Source of the DNA: Porphyromonadaceae bacterium UBA7048
GTDB taxonomy: Bacteria; Bacteroidota; Bacteroidia; Bacteroidales; Muribaculaceae
Assembly: GCA_002493945.1 (NCBI GenBank)
Contig: DLAL01000057.1
Coordinates: 1 to 64,000, forward strand
Length of the DNA: 64,000 bases
Reading direction: 5' to 3'
The translations under genes were made by a program, and so were the position numbers. Below the pieces are notes generated by a model. It was not told where the DNA came from, ran no database searches, and saw only the letters and a program-made list of their open reading frames with translations. This document shows positions 40,275 through 49,534 of this stretch, piece after piece. Every line of letters begins with the position of its first letter. The first letter of the stretch is position 1.

Positions 40275-42062
40275 TCAGTCGAGCTTCAGCACGGCGAGGA
40301 AGGCTTTCTGCGGCACTTCGACCGAGCCTATCTGCTTCATGCGCTTCTTGCCTTTCTTCTGTTTCTCCAGAAGTTTGCGCTTACGCGATATGTCGCCGCC
40401 GTAGCACTTGGCGGTCACGTCCTTGCGAACGGCCTTGATGGTCTCTCGGGCTATGATTTTGGCTCCGATGGCAGCCTGGATTGCGATGTCGAACTGCTGG
40501 CGCGGTATGAGTTCCTTGAGTTTCTCGCACATGCGGCGTCCGAAGGACACGGCGTTGTCGAAGTGGGTGAGGGTGGAGAGGGCGTCGACGCTTTCGCCGT
40601 TGAGGAGTATGTCGAGCTTGACGAGCTTGCTCTCGCGGAAGTCGTGGATATGGTAGTCGAACGATGCGTAGCCCTTCGAGATGCTCTTGAGCTTATCATA
40701 GAAGTCGATGACGATTTCTCCCAGCGGCATGTCGAAGATCATCTCCATGCGGTTGCCCGAGATGTACTCCTGCTTGACGAGTTCGCCGCGCTTGCCCAGG
40801 CAGAGCGTCATGATTGGACCGATGAATTCGGCCGTGGTGATGACCGACGCACGGATGTATGGCTCCTCGATTCGCTCGATGAGGGTGGCGTCGGGGAGCC
40901 CGGAGGGGTTGTGCACCTCGGTCATGGTGCCGCGTTTGTCGTATACACGGTAGCTTACGTTGGGCACGGTGGTGATGACGTCCATGTCGAATTCGCGTCC
41001 GAGGCGTTCCTGAATGATCTCCATATGGAGCAGTCCGAGGAATCCGCAGCGGAATCCGAATCCGAGTGCTGCCGACGATTCGGGCGTGAATGTGAGCGAG
41101 GCGTCGTTGAGCTGCAGCTTCTCGAGCGAGGTGCGCAGGTTCTCGAAGTCTTCGGTCTCGATTGGATATACGCCTGCGAACACCATGGGCTTTACTTCCT
41201 GAAAGCCGTCGATGGCGGCGTCACACGGACGGGTCACGTGGGTGATGGTATCGCCCACCTTGACCTCGCGGCTGGTCTTGATGCCTGATATGATGTAGCC
41301 TACGTTTCCGGCCGAGAGGACGGGACGCGGCGACATTTCGAGTTTCAGCACGCCGATTTCGTCGGCGTGGTACTCCTTGCCTGTCGAGACGAACTTGACG
41401 AAGTCGTCGGTGCGGATGGTGCCGTTGACAATCTTGAAGTATGCGATGATGCCGCGGAAAGGATTGAACACAGAGTCGAATATCAGTGCCTGCAGCGGTG
41501 CCTCGGGGTCGCCTTCGGGAGCGGGCACGCGCTCGATGATTGCGCGGAGAATCTCGGGAATGCCGATGCCGGTCTTGCCCGACGCACGGATGATTTCCTC
41601 ACGCTTGCAGCCGATCAGGTCGATGATTTCGTCCTCCACTTCCTCGGGATTGGCCGAGTCGAGATCCACCTTATTTATTACGGGGATGATCTCGAGGTTG
41701 TTGTCGATGGCCATGTACAGGTTGGAGATGGTCTGGGCCTGCACGCCCTGCGAAGCGTCGACTATCAGGAGCGCGCCCTCGCAGGCGGCGATGGAGCGCG
41801 ACACCTCGTAGGAGAAGTCGACGTGTCCCGGAGTGTCGATGAGGTTGAGGATATACTTCTCTCCGTCAAGCTCGTACTCCATCTGTATGGCGTGGCTCTT
41901 GATGGTGATGCCTCGTTCGCGCTCGAGATCCATGTCGTCGAGCACCTGGGCCTCCATATCCTTGGCGGCCACGGTGTCGGTATATTCAAGCAGACGGTCG
42001 GCCAGGGTCGATTTGCCGTGGTCGATGTGCGCTATTATGCAGAAATTGCGGATATTCTTCAT
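40275..42062 (-). CDS. lepA: elongation factor 4 (LepA)
   Basis: Ribosome-binding GTPase of 595 residues. G1 is AHIDHGKST (~11-19), the Thr-containing switch is RERGITIKSHA, G3 is DTPGHVDF and G4 is NKVD. Domains II and III resemble EF-G. The EF4-specific C-terminal domain ends KGKKRMKQIGSVEVPQKAFLAVLKLD. Domain IV of EF-G is absent, as expected. It is flanked upstream by its own -7 box and stands alone between coaX and a divergent lipoprotein gene. Confidence 0.97.
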   Translation of the reverse strand: MKNIRNFCIIAHIDHGKSTLADRLLEYTDTVAAKDMEAQVLDDMDLERERGITIKSHAIQMEYELDGEKYILNLIDTPGHVDFSYEVSRSIAACEGALLIVDASQGVQAQTISNLYMAIDNNLEIIPVINKVDLDSANPEEVEDEIIDLIGCKREEIIRASGKTGIGIPEILRAIIERVPAPEGDPEAPLQALIFDSVFNPFRGIIAYFKIVNGTIRTDDFVKFVSTGKEYHADEIGVLKLEMSPRPVLSAGNVGYIISGIKTSREVKVGDTITHVTRPCDAAIDGFQEVKPMVFAGVYPIETEDFENLRTSLEKLQLNDASLTFTPESSAALGFGFRCGFLGLLHMEIIQERLGREFDMDVITTVPNVSYRVYDKRGTMTEVHNPSGLPDATLIERIEEPYIRASVITTAEFIGPIMTLCLGKRGELVKQEYISGNRMEMIFDMPLGEIVIDFYDKLKSISKGYASFDYHIHDFRESKLVKLDILLNGESVDALSTLTHFDNAVSFGRRMCEKLKELIPRQQFDIAIQAAIGAKIIARETIKAVRKDVTAKCYGGDISRKRKLLEKQKKGKKRMKQIGSVEVPQKAFLAVLKLD

Positions 42063-42078
42063 CTTGGAGAAATTTTCG

Positions 42079-42086
42079 CAAAGTTA
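42079..42086 (-). promoter_or_regulatory. -7 box for lepA
   Basis: TAACTTTG on the minus strand, 16 bp before the lepA ATG. Confidence 0.5.
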
Positions 42087-42170
42087 CGAAAAAAACTTTA
42101 TATAAGAGGCCTCGCCGCGACCATTCGGGCCGCATGATTGTTATAATATTATAAAAAGAGGATTACTATT

Positions 42171-42614
42171 ATGAAAGTGAAATACATTCTCCTCGCCGCC
42201 GCGGCGGCCGTCATGACCGCTTCGTGCGCCGATCTCGGACTCGGGGTCGACGTGAGTTCGGGCCCTGACTCGCCCTACTACTATTACTACGATAATTACG
42301 GCGCCGGCTATCCTTACTACTGGAATTACTGGAACAGCCCCGTATGGAATCCCGGTCCGCCGATAGCCCCCGGCCTGCCCCCGGTCAACGGCGGCCCCGG
42401 TCCTGTCAGGCCTCCGCATAATAACATCCCGAGACCGTCGCAGAATCTGCGGCCAGGCATGAACGGCATGCCCGATCTCAACGGCAGCAATCCCGGTCCG
42501 GCCATAATACAGCGCCCCGGCAGCAACCAGGGCGGTGGCGGCCAGGGCGGAGGTGTTCAGGTACCCTCGGGCAGTACGGGCGGCAGCAACAACAGCCGCC
42601 GCGGTCAGAACTGA
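42171..42614 (+). CDS. small Gly/Pro/Asn-rich lipoprotein
   Basis: Lipoprotein of 147 residues: signal peptide MKVKYILLAAAAAVMTASC with lipobox TASC (Cys19). The mature part begins with a Tyr-rich run near residues 35-55 (YYYYYDNYG, YYWNYWN). It then becomes low-complexity Pro/Gly/Asn repeats with a Gly/Gln run near 117-128 and a basic end. It looks surface-exposed and disordered. No enzyme motif. Its 3' end overlaps the 3' end of the convergent GH115 gene by 10 bp. Function unknown. Confidence 0.75.
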   Translation: MKVKYILLAAAAAVMTASCADLGLGVDVSSGPDSPYYYYYDNYGAGYPYYWNYWNSPVWNPGPPIAPGLPPVNGGPGPVRPPHNNIPRPSQNLRPGMNGMPDLNGSNPGPAIIQRPGSNQGGGGQGGGVQVPSGSTGGSNNSRRGQN

Positions 42615-45043
42615 GCGCTGTCGTGTATGCTGCGTATCTCGCTCAGGGCTATGCCGGGGTCAAGCAGGTAGGCCCTGAGGGTGACGGTGCCGTCGGCTGC
42701 CGCCGTGTGGCTGACGGTGGCGTCGTTGTAGCCGCGCAGCACCGTGTCGTGCCACTTGCCCTGCGTGGCCACGGTCTTGAGCGAGCATAGCTGCGGCTCT
42801 CCGCCGTCGACGGCCACGGCCATGCGCAGGTCGCGTCCGCTGTGGACGGGGAATGTGGGCACGCAGCGTATCTCGATGCGGTTGTCGCCCTTGCGCACGG
42901 GCACGGTGTACTCCACGTACGGAGCGGCTGCCCGGCACGATGCGGCGTCATACTCCGTATAGTCCATCGGCCACACGGCGATGCTGCTCCGGCCTGTGCC
43001 GAGACCCTCGAACTCGTCGAACACTCCGCGCGAACCTGTGTACGCCGCGGCCTCGACCGTACTGAACGCCGGCCCGGCGGCCATAGGCTTTGCCGCAATC
43101 TCCGGCAGGTCGAACTGGCGCTGACGGCGCGGGCGGCAGTCCATCATGCCGTTCCACTTGCCGTCGGCTATTCCGGTATTGTAGATGGCCGTGATGCTGT
43201 CGATGCACTGGTGGGCGTGGTGCACCTGAGCGGCGTATGCCTCGCCCTGACGGGCACGCAGCGTCTTGACGTTCATGTACCATGCGCCTTTGACTGGATA
43301 TTCGACCATCTCGAAGTAGGCGTCGCGGAGCCGTGCGGGTATGCGTGCGCGCACGCTGTCGGCCTTGGCGGCGATGGCGGCGTATTCGCGCAGGCGGCTC
43401 TCAATCTCGCTTTCGGTGAACGCTACGCGGAACACGTGCTCCGGCTTGGCGGCTGCCGCCAGACGGTAGTAGCGGAGCTTAATGTCGGCAATGTCGTCGG
43501 CTACGTCGTCGCCGAATGTCTTTGCGGCCCAGTGGCGGCTGTACTTCCATGCCTCCGACGGCTGCCAGCTGTCGACGTCCCATGCCAGGTCCATGCAGAA
43601 CTCAAGCTCGGCTTCGGCCGGCTTGATGTCGCCCACGTTGATGACCCACAGGTCGCGGATGCCGTTCTCGTAGCCCTTCACCAGCTCGTAGCTGATGAGC
43701 GAGGGCGACGTGGAGCATATCCACAGATAGTCCTCGGGCGTGCCCCAGTACGACAGGTGATAATAGACGCCGTGGCCGCCGCTGCGTGTCTGCTCGGCCT
43801 CGGTCGGGAGCTGGCGGATGTAGCCGTGGTTGTCGTCGACCCATGTCAGGGTGACGTCCTCGGGCACCTGCAGACCGGCGTTGTAGGCGTCGAGCACTTC
43901 CTTATAGGGGATGAAAATCTGCGGAACCTTCGTCGGGTCGCCGATGTGCCTGGCAATGAGCGAGCGCTGGAAGGCGATGATTTCGGTGAGTCCGCACACC
44001 TTGTCCTCGGTCGAGGGATATCCGCTGATACCCCAGTCGTGGACGCCGCGCATGCCGAGGGTGTACATGGCCGAGTAGCCCTTGCTTTCGGCCACGCGCT
44101 CTTCCCAGTAGCGCTTGATGCGGTCGGTGTTGGTGACGAAGTTCCAGTTCTCATATGTGCCGGTGCCGTCCTCATAGCGCCGCCACTCCCACTCGTTGTC
44201 GCGGAGCATCTGCTCGCAGTGGCTCGAGCCGAGGGCTATGTCGTATTTGTGCGCCACGGGGAGATTGTCCTTGTTGGCCCAGAAGGCTTCGGAGCACAGG
44301 TGCATGGCCGGCCACAGCACGTTGGCGCGCAGGCGCAGCAGCAGCTCCATGACGCGTGCGTAGGTGTTGGGGCCGATGTTGTTGTACTTGCTGTCTATGT
44401 TCTTTGCGGCCCAGGGCGTCAGTCCCCAGTCCTCGTCGTTGATGAAGATGCCGCGGAACTTGACCGACGGCTCGCCGACCTTCAGGCTTCCGCGGGTGGC
44501 GAAGAGCGCTTTCCGCGGCTCGGGTTTTACGTCGGCCCACCACACGTAGGGCGAAACACCCATCAGACGCGACAGCTCGAAGAGGGCGTAGGCCGTGCCG
44601 CGTGGTGTCGAGCCGTAGGCTACGAGCGCCTTTTTGACGCCTTTGACGGGACTGTCGACCACGGCGAGTCCGTAGGCTTCCCAGCGTCCTGCCACACCGG
44701 CGGTATCGATTTTGCCGCGGCGCGCCATCTCGTCGACGAGTGCCGAACTGCCGAGCGTGCCGGCGATGACGGGGTAGCGCCTGCCGGCGATGTCGGCAGT
44801 CACCTCGGGCCTGATGCCCGTGATAAGCAGGATGTCGGACGCCACGGCGTCGGCTGCCGTACGCACAACTTCAGCGTCGGCCGCGTCGACGTAGAAAGCG
44901 GCAGCCACGCCTTTGTCACCGACTATCGGGAAGGAGCCGCGCTGTGATTTCGTGACTATTTCGGGTTGTGCCGCTCCGGCGGCGAGGACAGAGGTGAGTG
45001 TAAGGAGTAAAAAGGCAATAAAGGTGTTCGGAAGTCTTCTCAT
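42605..45043 (-). CDS. GH115 family glycoside hydrolase (alpha-glucuronidase family)
   Basis: Exported enzyme of 812 residues. The signal peptide ends near AGAAQ. Typical GH115 segments: an N-terminal domain with DILLITGIRPEV and GYPVIAG-like strands, then RGIFINDEDWGLTPWAAK (~197-214), LLLRLRANVLWPAMH (~234-248), YTLGMRGVHDW, the VTLTWVDDNHGYIRQLP block (~386-402) and a C-terminal beta domain. GH115 enzymes remove 4-O-methyl-glucuronic acid side chains from xylan. No SusCD pair is nearby, so it is not in an obvious utilisation locus. Confidence 0.9.
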   Translation of the reverse strand: MRRLPNTFIAFLLLTLTSVLAAGAAQPEIVTKSQRGSFPIVGDKGVAAAFYVDAADAEVVRTAADAVASDILLITGIRPEVTADIAGRRYPVIAGTLGSSALVDEMARRGKIDTAGVAGRWEAYGLAVVDSPVKGVKKALVAYGSTPRGTAYALFELSRLMGVSPYVWWADVKPEPRKALFATRGSLKVGEPSVKFRGIFINDEDWGLTPWAAKNIDSKYNNIGPNTYARVMELLLRLRANVLWPAMHLCSEAFWANKDNLPVAHKYDIALGSSHCEQMLRDNEWEWRRYEDGTGTYENWNFVTNTDRIKRYWEERVAESKGYSAMYTLGMRGVHDWGISGYPSTEDKVCGLTEIIAFQRSLIARHIGDPTKVPQIFIPYKEVLDAYNAGLQVPEDVTLTWVDDNHGYIRQLPTEAEQTRSGGHGVYYHLSYWGTPEDYLWICSTSPSLISYELVKGYENGIRDLWVINVGDIKPAEAELEFCMDLAWDVDSWQPSEAWKYSRHWAAKTFGDDVADDIADIKLRYYRLAAAAKPEHVFRVAFTESEIESRLREYAAIAAKADSVRARIPARLRDAYFEMVEYPVKGAWYMNVKTLRARQGEAYAAQVHHAHQCIDSITAIYNTGIADGKWNGMMDCRPRRQRQFDLPEIAAKPMAAGPAFSTVEAAAYTGSRGVFDEFEGLGTGRSSIAVWPMDYTEYDAASCRAAAPYVEYTVPVRKGDNRIEIRCVPTFPVHSGRDLRMAVAVDGGEPQLCSLKTVATQGKWHDTVLRGYNDATVSHTAAADGTVTLRAYLLDPGIALSEIRSIHDSAQF

Positions 45044-45084
45044 AGAATCGGATAGTCAGGGGTGGTATGTCTCGAGTGTGTCGG

Positions 45085-45570
45085 TTATCGTGATGTCAGT
45101 TTCTTTATCAGGGAGGATGCGAGTCCGCTCTCGAATCCGCGCGACAAGGCGTAGCGGAAGAGTTTCGTGCGGTCCCCGTAGCTGAGGGGCCGCTCCATCG
45201 TCCGTGCTTTCATGGTCAGCAGCTTAGAGAGGATGGCCTGATACTCGTCCTCGTCAATCTGTCCGAGAGCCTCGTCGATGGTGTCGGGGTCGATGCGCTT
45301 CTGCTGCATGGCCATCGTGATCTTGCGGCGTCCCCAGCGCGCGAAGCGGTATTTGTCGCGGACGAAGGCGGCGGCATAGCGGTTTTCGTCCAGGAAGCGT
45401 CGGCGTGTGAGCGAACTGATGATGGCATCGCAGTCCTCTTCGCCTATCCCCCAGCCCGACAGCTTGCGCCGCAGCTCGAATTCGCACTGCTCGGCACGGG
45501 CGCAGAGTTCCTCGCAGCGTATCAGCGCGGCTTCGGGGCGCAGTTCTTTCTTCTTCAGTCGGCTGAACAT
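45085..45570 (-). CDS. recX: RecX-family regulatory protein
   Basis: All-helical RecA modulator of 161 residues; blocks RecA filament growth. It has the three-helix repeats of the family: CEFELRRKLSGWGIGEEDCDAIISSL (~25-50), RFLDENRYAAAFVRDKYRFARWGRRKI (~54-80), then a DEYQAILSKLL repeat. The ATG at 45570 lies within the 3' end of prmC (16-bp overlap); earlier in-frame codons would lie deeper in prmC and give a non-family extension. Co-transcribed with obg-prmC. Confidence 0.85.
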   Translation of the reverse strand: MFSRLKKKELRPEAALIRCEELCARAEQCEFELRRKLSGWGIGEEDCDAIISSLTRRRFLDENRYAAAFVRDKYRFARWGRRKITMAMQQKRIDPDTIDEALGQIDEDEYQAILSKLLTMKARTMERPLSYGDRTKLFRYALSRGFESGLASSLIKKLTSR

Positions 45571-46418
45571 ACGGCTCTTACATAGCGGTACAGTCCGCGG
45601 TAGTCGCGGTAAGCCTCGGCGTCGGAGTAGCCCTGACGCAGCAGCATGGCCACGACGTCGGCGTGATACAGGGCGTTTATCTCGAACCACAGCGTGCCTC
45701 CGGGCTTCAGTGCGCCGAGGGCGTAGCGGCCGATGGCGGTGTAGAAGAGCAGCGGGTCGTCGTCGGGCACGAAGAGCGCCTGCGCCGGTTCGTGGTCAAG
45801 GACGCGCGCGTCCATGTCGGCGCCCTCGCTGCGGCATATGTAGGGGGGATTGCTCACCACGATGTCGAAGGAGCGGCTGTCGCCTCCGGGCTCGGCCTTG
45901 AGGATGTCGGTCTGCCTGAAGTCTACGGACACACCGAGCGAGCGGGCGTTGTCGCGCGCCACCGCGAGGGCTTCGGCCGATATGTCGAAGGCAGTCACGG
46001 AGCTGAACGGAAGTGCCCGTGCCAGAGATATGGCTATGCAGCCCGACCCTGTGCCTATGTCAAGCACGCGCAGGTCGCTGCGTCCGTCGTATTCCTTACA
46101 TATCATGTCGACGAGTCCGGCCGTCTCGGGGCGCGGGATGAGCACGGCAGGGGTCACGCGGTAGTCGTTGCCCATGAACCGCGCTTTCCCCACGGCGTAC
46201 TGCACGGGTTCGCCGGCGGCCACACGGTCGGCCACGCGGTCGATTTTTTCGGCAGTGAAGGGCAGCATCTCGCGGTCGCCGTTCATGAAGAGGTACTTCC
46301 GGTCGTAGCCTGCCGTGTCCTCGAATATTATCCGCGCCGCGGCGTCGCCTTCGTCAGGTCCGAGTACCTGCTGAAGACGCTGCCGCACCCGCCGGAAAGT
46401 CTCGTCTACGGTGCTCAT
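45555..46418 (-). CDS. prmC: release factor glutamine methyltransferase
   Basis: Methylates the GGQ glutamine of release factors RF1/RF2. Protein of 287 residues; N-terminal helical domain (~1-80), then a SAM-binding domain with LDIGTGSGCIAISLARALP (~119-137) and the Asn-Pro-Pro-Tyr catalytic motif NPPYIC (~189-194). The PRPETAGLVDMI block before it is typical. Its ATG overlaps the obg stop in an ATGA, and recX overlaps its 3' end by 16 bp, so obg-prmC-recX read as one coupled unit. Confidence 0.95.
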   Translation of the reverse strand: MSTVDETFRRVRQRLQQVLGPDEGDAAARIIFEDTAGYDRKYLFMNGDREMLPFTAEKIDRVADRVAAGEPVQYAVGKARFMGNDYRVTPAVLIPRPETAGLVDMICKEYDGRSDLRVLDIGTGSGCIAISLARALPFSSVTAFDISAEALAVARDNARSLGVSVDFRQTDILKAEPGGDSRSFDIVVSNPPYICRSEGADMDARVLDHEPAQALFVPDDDPLLFYTAIGRYALGALKPGGTLWFEINALYHADVVAMLLRQGYSDAEAYRDYRGLYRYVRAVCSAD

Positions 46419-47689
46419 TGGCGGTCGTCATTGATGGCTTCGTAGAGGAATGCGTCGTTGTCGTCATCATCATCGTCGTCATCGCCGTCATCGTTACGGC
46501 TGTCGGACTCGTCGATGTCGGCGTCATCCCAGTCGATGTCGTCGGCCCATGCGTCGGGACTGATGCAGCGGAGGTCTTCGGCCTCTTCGTCGGTCTCGTC
46601 GGGAGTGTACTCGAAGATGAAGTCGTCCTCCTCACGCACGCGGTGGTGTCCGTCGAGCGGACGGTGTATGATGTCGGGGGCGTCGATGCGGTTGCGGTCG
46701 TCGGTGATGGCAGTCCAGAGCATGTCCTTGAGCCTGTCGATGCCGTATCCGCTGACCGCCGAGATGAATACGTGTGGAACGCCTTCGGGAAGGGTCTTCT
46801 CGATTTCCTCTCGGAGTTCGTCGTCGAGGAGGTCTGACTTGGAGATGGCCAGCACGCGCTCCTTGTCCATCAGCTGGGGATTGAACTTCTCGAGCTCACC
46901 GAGCAGGATGCTGTATTCGCGCGCGATGTCGTCGGCGTCGGCCGGCACCATGAAGAGGAGAACTGCGTTGCGCTCGATGTGGCGGAGGAAGCGGAGTCCG
47001 AGGCCCTTGCCCTCGCTGGCGCCCTCGATGATGCCGGGGATGTCGGCCATGACGAAGGAGCGGTTGTCGCGGTACGACACGATGCCGAGTTGCGGTTCCA
47101 TGGTGGTGAAGGGATAGTCGGCTATCTTGGGTTCGGCCGCCGACACTGCCGACAGGAGCGTGGACTTGCCTGCGTTGGGGAATCCCACAAGACCCACGTC
47201 GGCGAGCATCTTCAGCTCGAGGATGACGGAGCGCTCTATGGCCGGTTCGCCGGGCTGTGCGTAGCGCGGAGTGCGGTTGGTCGAGCTCTTGAAATTCCAG
47301 TTCCCGAGTCCGCCGCGTCCGCCTTTGAGCAGCTTCACTTCCTGACCGTCGTCGGTCACTTCGGTGAGGTATTCGCCGGTCTCGGCGTCGAATACGACGG
47401 TGCCGCATGGCACGTCCACAGTGACGTCCTCGCCGTCTTTGCCCGAACTCCGTCCGGCCGAACCGGAGCCGCCGTTGCCGGCGAAGATGTGGCGGCGGTA
47501 TTTGAGCGGAAGCAGCGTCCACATGTTGCGGTTGCCGCGGAGTATGATGTGTCCGCCGCGTCCGCCGTCGCCGCCGTCAGGACCGCCTTTGGGGACGTAC
47601 TTGGCCCGGTAGAAGTGGCATGCGCCGGCGCCGCCCTTGCCCGAGCGGCAGAGTATCTTTACGTAGTCTATGAAGTTTGAGTCAGCCAT
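46415..47689 (-). CDS. obg: GTPase Obg
   Basis: Essential ribosome-assembly GTPase of 424 residues. N-terminal Gly-rich Obg fold (~1-158; SGKGGAGACHFYRAKYVPKGG, GGNGGSGSAGRSSGKDGEDV). G domain with G1 GFPNAGKST (~167-175), the TTMEPQLGIV switch, DIPGIIEGA and SKSD. C-terminal ~70 residues are extremely acidic, with an eight-Asp run near residue 400. Length is above the 330-390 of many Obg proteins because of this tail, which Bacteroidota often have. Confidence 0.96.
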   Translation of the reverse strand: MADSNFIDYVKILCRSGKGGAGACHFYRAKYVPKGGPDGGDGGRGGHIILRGNRNMWTLLPLKYRRHIFAGNGGSGSAGRSSGKDGEDVTVDVPCGTVVFDAETGEYLTEVTDDGQEVKLLKGGRGGLGNWNFKSSTNRTPRYAQPGEPAIERSVILELKMLADVGLVGFPNAGKSTLLSAVSAAEPKIADYPFTTMEPQLGIVSYRDNRSFVMADIPGIIEGASEGKGLGLRFLRHIERNAVLLFMVPADADDIAREYSILLGELEKFNPQLMDKERVLAISKSDLLDDELREEIEKTLPEGVPHVFISAVSGYGIDRLKDMLWTAITDDRNRIDAPDIIHRPLDGHHRVREEDDFIFEYTPDETDEEAEDLRCISPDAWADDIDWDDADIDESDSRNDDGDDDDDDDDNDAFLYEAINDDRQ

Positions 47690-47762
47690 ATCTGAGAGTG
47701 TATTTTTGTCAGTTGTATGTAACTATATAACACCCGGAGGGCGTTTTTGTGCTCGGGCGCCG

Positions 47763-48833
47763 TCAGCGGGTGCTGTTCATCGAGTTGTGGTGCCTGATGA
47801 GTTCGCCTGCCTGCCGGAAGTCCACGGGCGAGCCCACGTCGATCCATGTGCCTTTGATGGGGTAGTAGGTCACACGGAGTCCGTCGGCTATGGCGCGGTC
47901 CACGAGGTCGGTGGCGTCGCAGCGCACACCATCCTGCAGACGCCGCAGCACGTGGTTGCCGAAGATGTATATTCCGGCGTTGGCGTAGTAGGAGTAGGAG
48001 GGCTTCTCCTCGATGCCGCGCACCAGACCGGGATGTTCGTCGTCCAGCGAGAGTATGGCGTAGGGCACTGACACCTGATAGGGCACGACGGCTATGGTGA
48101 CGTCTGCGTGCATGTCGGTGTGGTGCAGGTACATCTCCTCGAATGACACGGTGGTGAGCAGGTCGGAGTTCATCACCAGTGTGTCGCCCTCGTCCCGTGC
48201 CACGTCGGTCAGCGTCACCGAGCCTATGGTGCCGAGCGGTTCGGTCTCGCGTACGGTCTTCACCTGTATGCCTGCCACAGGACGGCTGAAGTGCTCGTCG
48301 AGCTGCTCGGCCAGATAGCGCGTCGTGACGGTGATGTCATCTATGCCGCATGCCGCCAGAGCCTCGATGTTGTAGTCGATGATGGCCTTCCCCTCGATGC
48401 GCAGGAGCGGCTTGGGGGTGGTGAGGGTGGCCGGGCGCAACCGTTCGCCACGGCCTCCGGCCATGATGACGGCGCGCAGTGGCAGCATCGTGTGGCGGCG
48501 CGTCAGGTCGATGATGTCGACAGGACGGCCGTCGCCGTCGAGCACCGGCAGCAGTGTGATGCCTGACTCGCGGCAGCGCTTCATGGCTGCCACGTCGCGG
48601 CTGCCGAGGCGGATATAGCGGAAGTCGGTGTGAGCCGCCTCAGTGACGGGACTGTCGAGGCTTGTGCCGCGTATCAGCGCGCGCCGTATGTCGCCGTCGG
48701 TGACGGTGCCGAGCAGACGTCCGCCGCCGTCGGTGACGAAGAGCACCATCGTGGCGCCCGGCAGAGTGTTGAGCTGCACGAGAGCCTCGCGGACAGTGGC
48801 GCCGGCGTGTATGATATATCTGTGGTCGTTCAT
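47763..48833 (-). CDS. CBS-domain sugar nucleotidyltransferase (PtmE/LegX-like)
   Basis: Protein of 356 residues. A CBS pair occupies ~8-115 (GTVTDGDIRRALIRG and GITLLPVLDGDGRPVDIIDL). A nucleotidyltransferase domain follows at ~118-345, with VIMAGGRGERLRPATLTTPKP as the nucleotide-binding loop. This CBS-plus-NTP-transferase layout matches PtmE/LegX, which makes GDP-GlcN for legionaminic acid in Campylobacter. Its ATG overlaps the cytidylyltransferase stop in an ATGA. The start at 48833 removes a non-family extension. Activity is inferred from architecture and neighbours. Confidence 0.83.
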   Translation of the reverse strand: MNDHRYIIHAGATVREALVQLNTLPGATMVLFVTDGGGRLLGTVTDGDIRRALIRGTSLDSPVTEAAHTDFRYIRLGSRDVAAMKRCRESGITLLPVLDGDGRPVDIIDLTRRHTMLPLRAVIMAGGRGERLRPATLTTPKPLLRIEGKAIIDYNIEALAACGIDDITVTTRYLAEQLDEHFSRPVAGIQVKTVRETEPLGTIGSVTLTDVARDEGDTLVMNSDLLTTVSFEEMYLHHTDMHADVTIAVVPYQVSVPYAILSLDDEHPGLVRGIEEKPSYSYYANAGIYIFGNHVLRRLQDGVRCDATDLVDRAIADGLRVTYYPIKGTWIDVGSPVDFRQAGELIRHHNSMNSTR

Positions 48834-49534
48834 TTCAGAAAATGTTTTTCGGCGGCTTCCCAGTCGGCAGGCGTGTCGAGGTCTATGCTGCATTCGGCAG
48901 GCATGATGTGCGGAATGCGGCGGGGAAACTCGCCGAGGTTCATCTTGCGCAGGGACTGCGGATTGATGACGTAGACAGCACCGTTCTGCTGGTAGACTTC
49001 GGGGCAGTCCTGGCGCCGCGTATACAGGCCGTGGCCCTTGCATACGTGCATGTAGCCGTCGGCGTCGGTCTCGAAGAGGTTGTAGTAGGGATTCACGCCC
49101 GAGGGGCATACTGATGTGACCATGTCGACGTGCTCGCCGCGGCGTACGGCGTCATCATAGAGCTGTGCGGCCTCAAGGATGTGGCCGGCAGTGCGCAGGG
49201 GCGACGTCGGCTGGAGTAGTATCACGCAGTCGTAGCAGATGCCATGCGCCGTGGCCCAGTCCATGGCGTCGAGCATCACCTCGCGGCTGCCGGTGGTGTC
49301 GAGTCCGAGGCTTGCAGGACGCATGTAGTCCACAGTCAGGCCGCACGAGCGCGCCACGGAGGCTATCTCGGTGTCGTCGGTCGAGAGCATGACGTGGCCG
49401 CCCAGCTGTGCGGCGGCTTCGAGGGCGGCCGCAATGGTGTAGGCTATCAGCGGTTTGCCGCCGAGGGGCCTGATGTTCTTCCGCGGTATGCTCTTGCTCC
49501 CTCCGCGGGCAGGGATTATATAGAGAGGTTTCAC
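48830..49534 (-). CDS. CMP-nonulosonate cytidylyltransferase (NeuA/LegF-like)
   Basis: Enzyme of 234 residues that activates a sialic-acid-type sugar with CTP. The opening PLYIIPARGGSKSIPRKN (~3-20) is the CTP-binding motif. TSPLRTAGHILEAAQLYD (~110-127) fits the catalytic region of CMP-sugar synthases. The start codon is GTG at 49534 and overlaps the stop of the epimerase gene (GTGA). With the CBS nucleotidyltransferase and the epimerase it forms a tight three-gene operon. Whether the substrate is sialic, legionaminic or a related acid is not decided here; context favours legionaminic. Confidence 0.85.
   Translation of the reverse strand: MKPLYIIPARGGSKSIPRKNIRPLGGKPLIAYTIAAALEAAAQLGGHVMLSTDDTEIASVARSCGLTVDYMRPASLGLDTTGSREVMLDAMDWATAHGICYDCVILLQPTSPLRTAGHILEAAQLYDDAVRRGEHVDMVTSVCPSGVNPYYNLFETDADGYMHVCKGHGLYTRRQDCPEVYQQNGAVYVINPQSLRKMNLGEFPRRIPHIMPAECSIDLDTPADWEAAEKHFLK

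Noticed and set aside
40239..41288. 349-residue open frame opposite lepA
   Set aside because: Shadow of lepA; Val/Ala/Glu-rich antisense composition without motifs.
42842..44947. 701-residue open frame on the plus strand opposite GH115
   Set aside because: Mirror of a strongly coding GC-rich gene; no domain or signal recognisable, while the minus frame is a clear GH115 protein.
47729..47745. Terminator hairpin after the nonulosonate operon
   Set aside because: Seven pairs with one G-T and a 3-base loop, but no T run on the minus strand; too weak to call.
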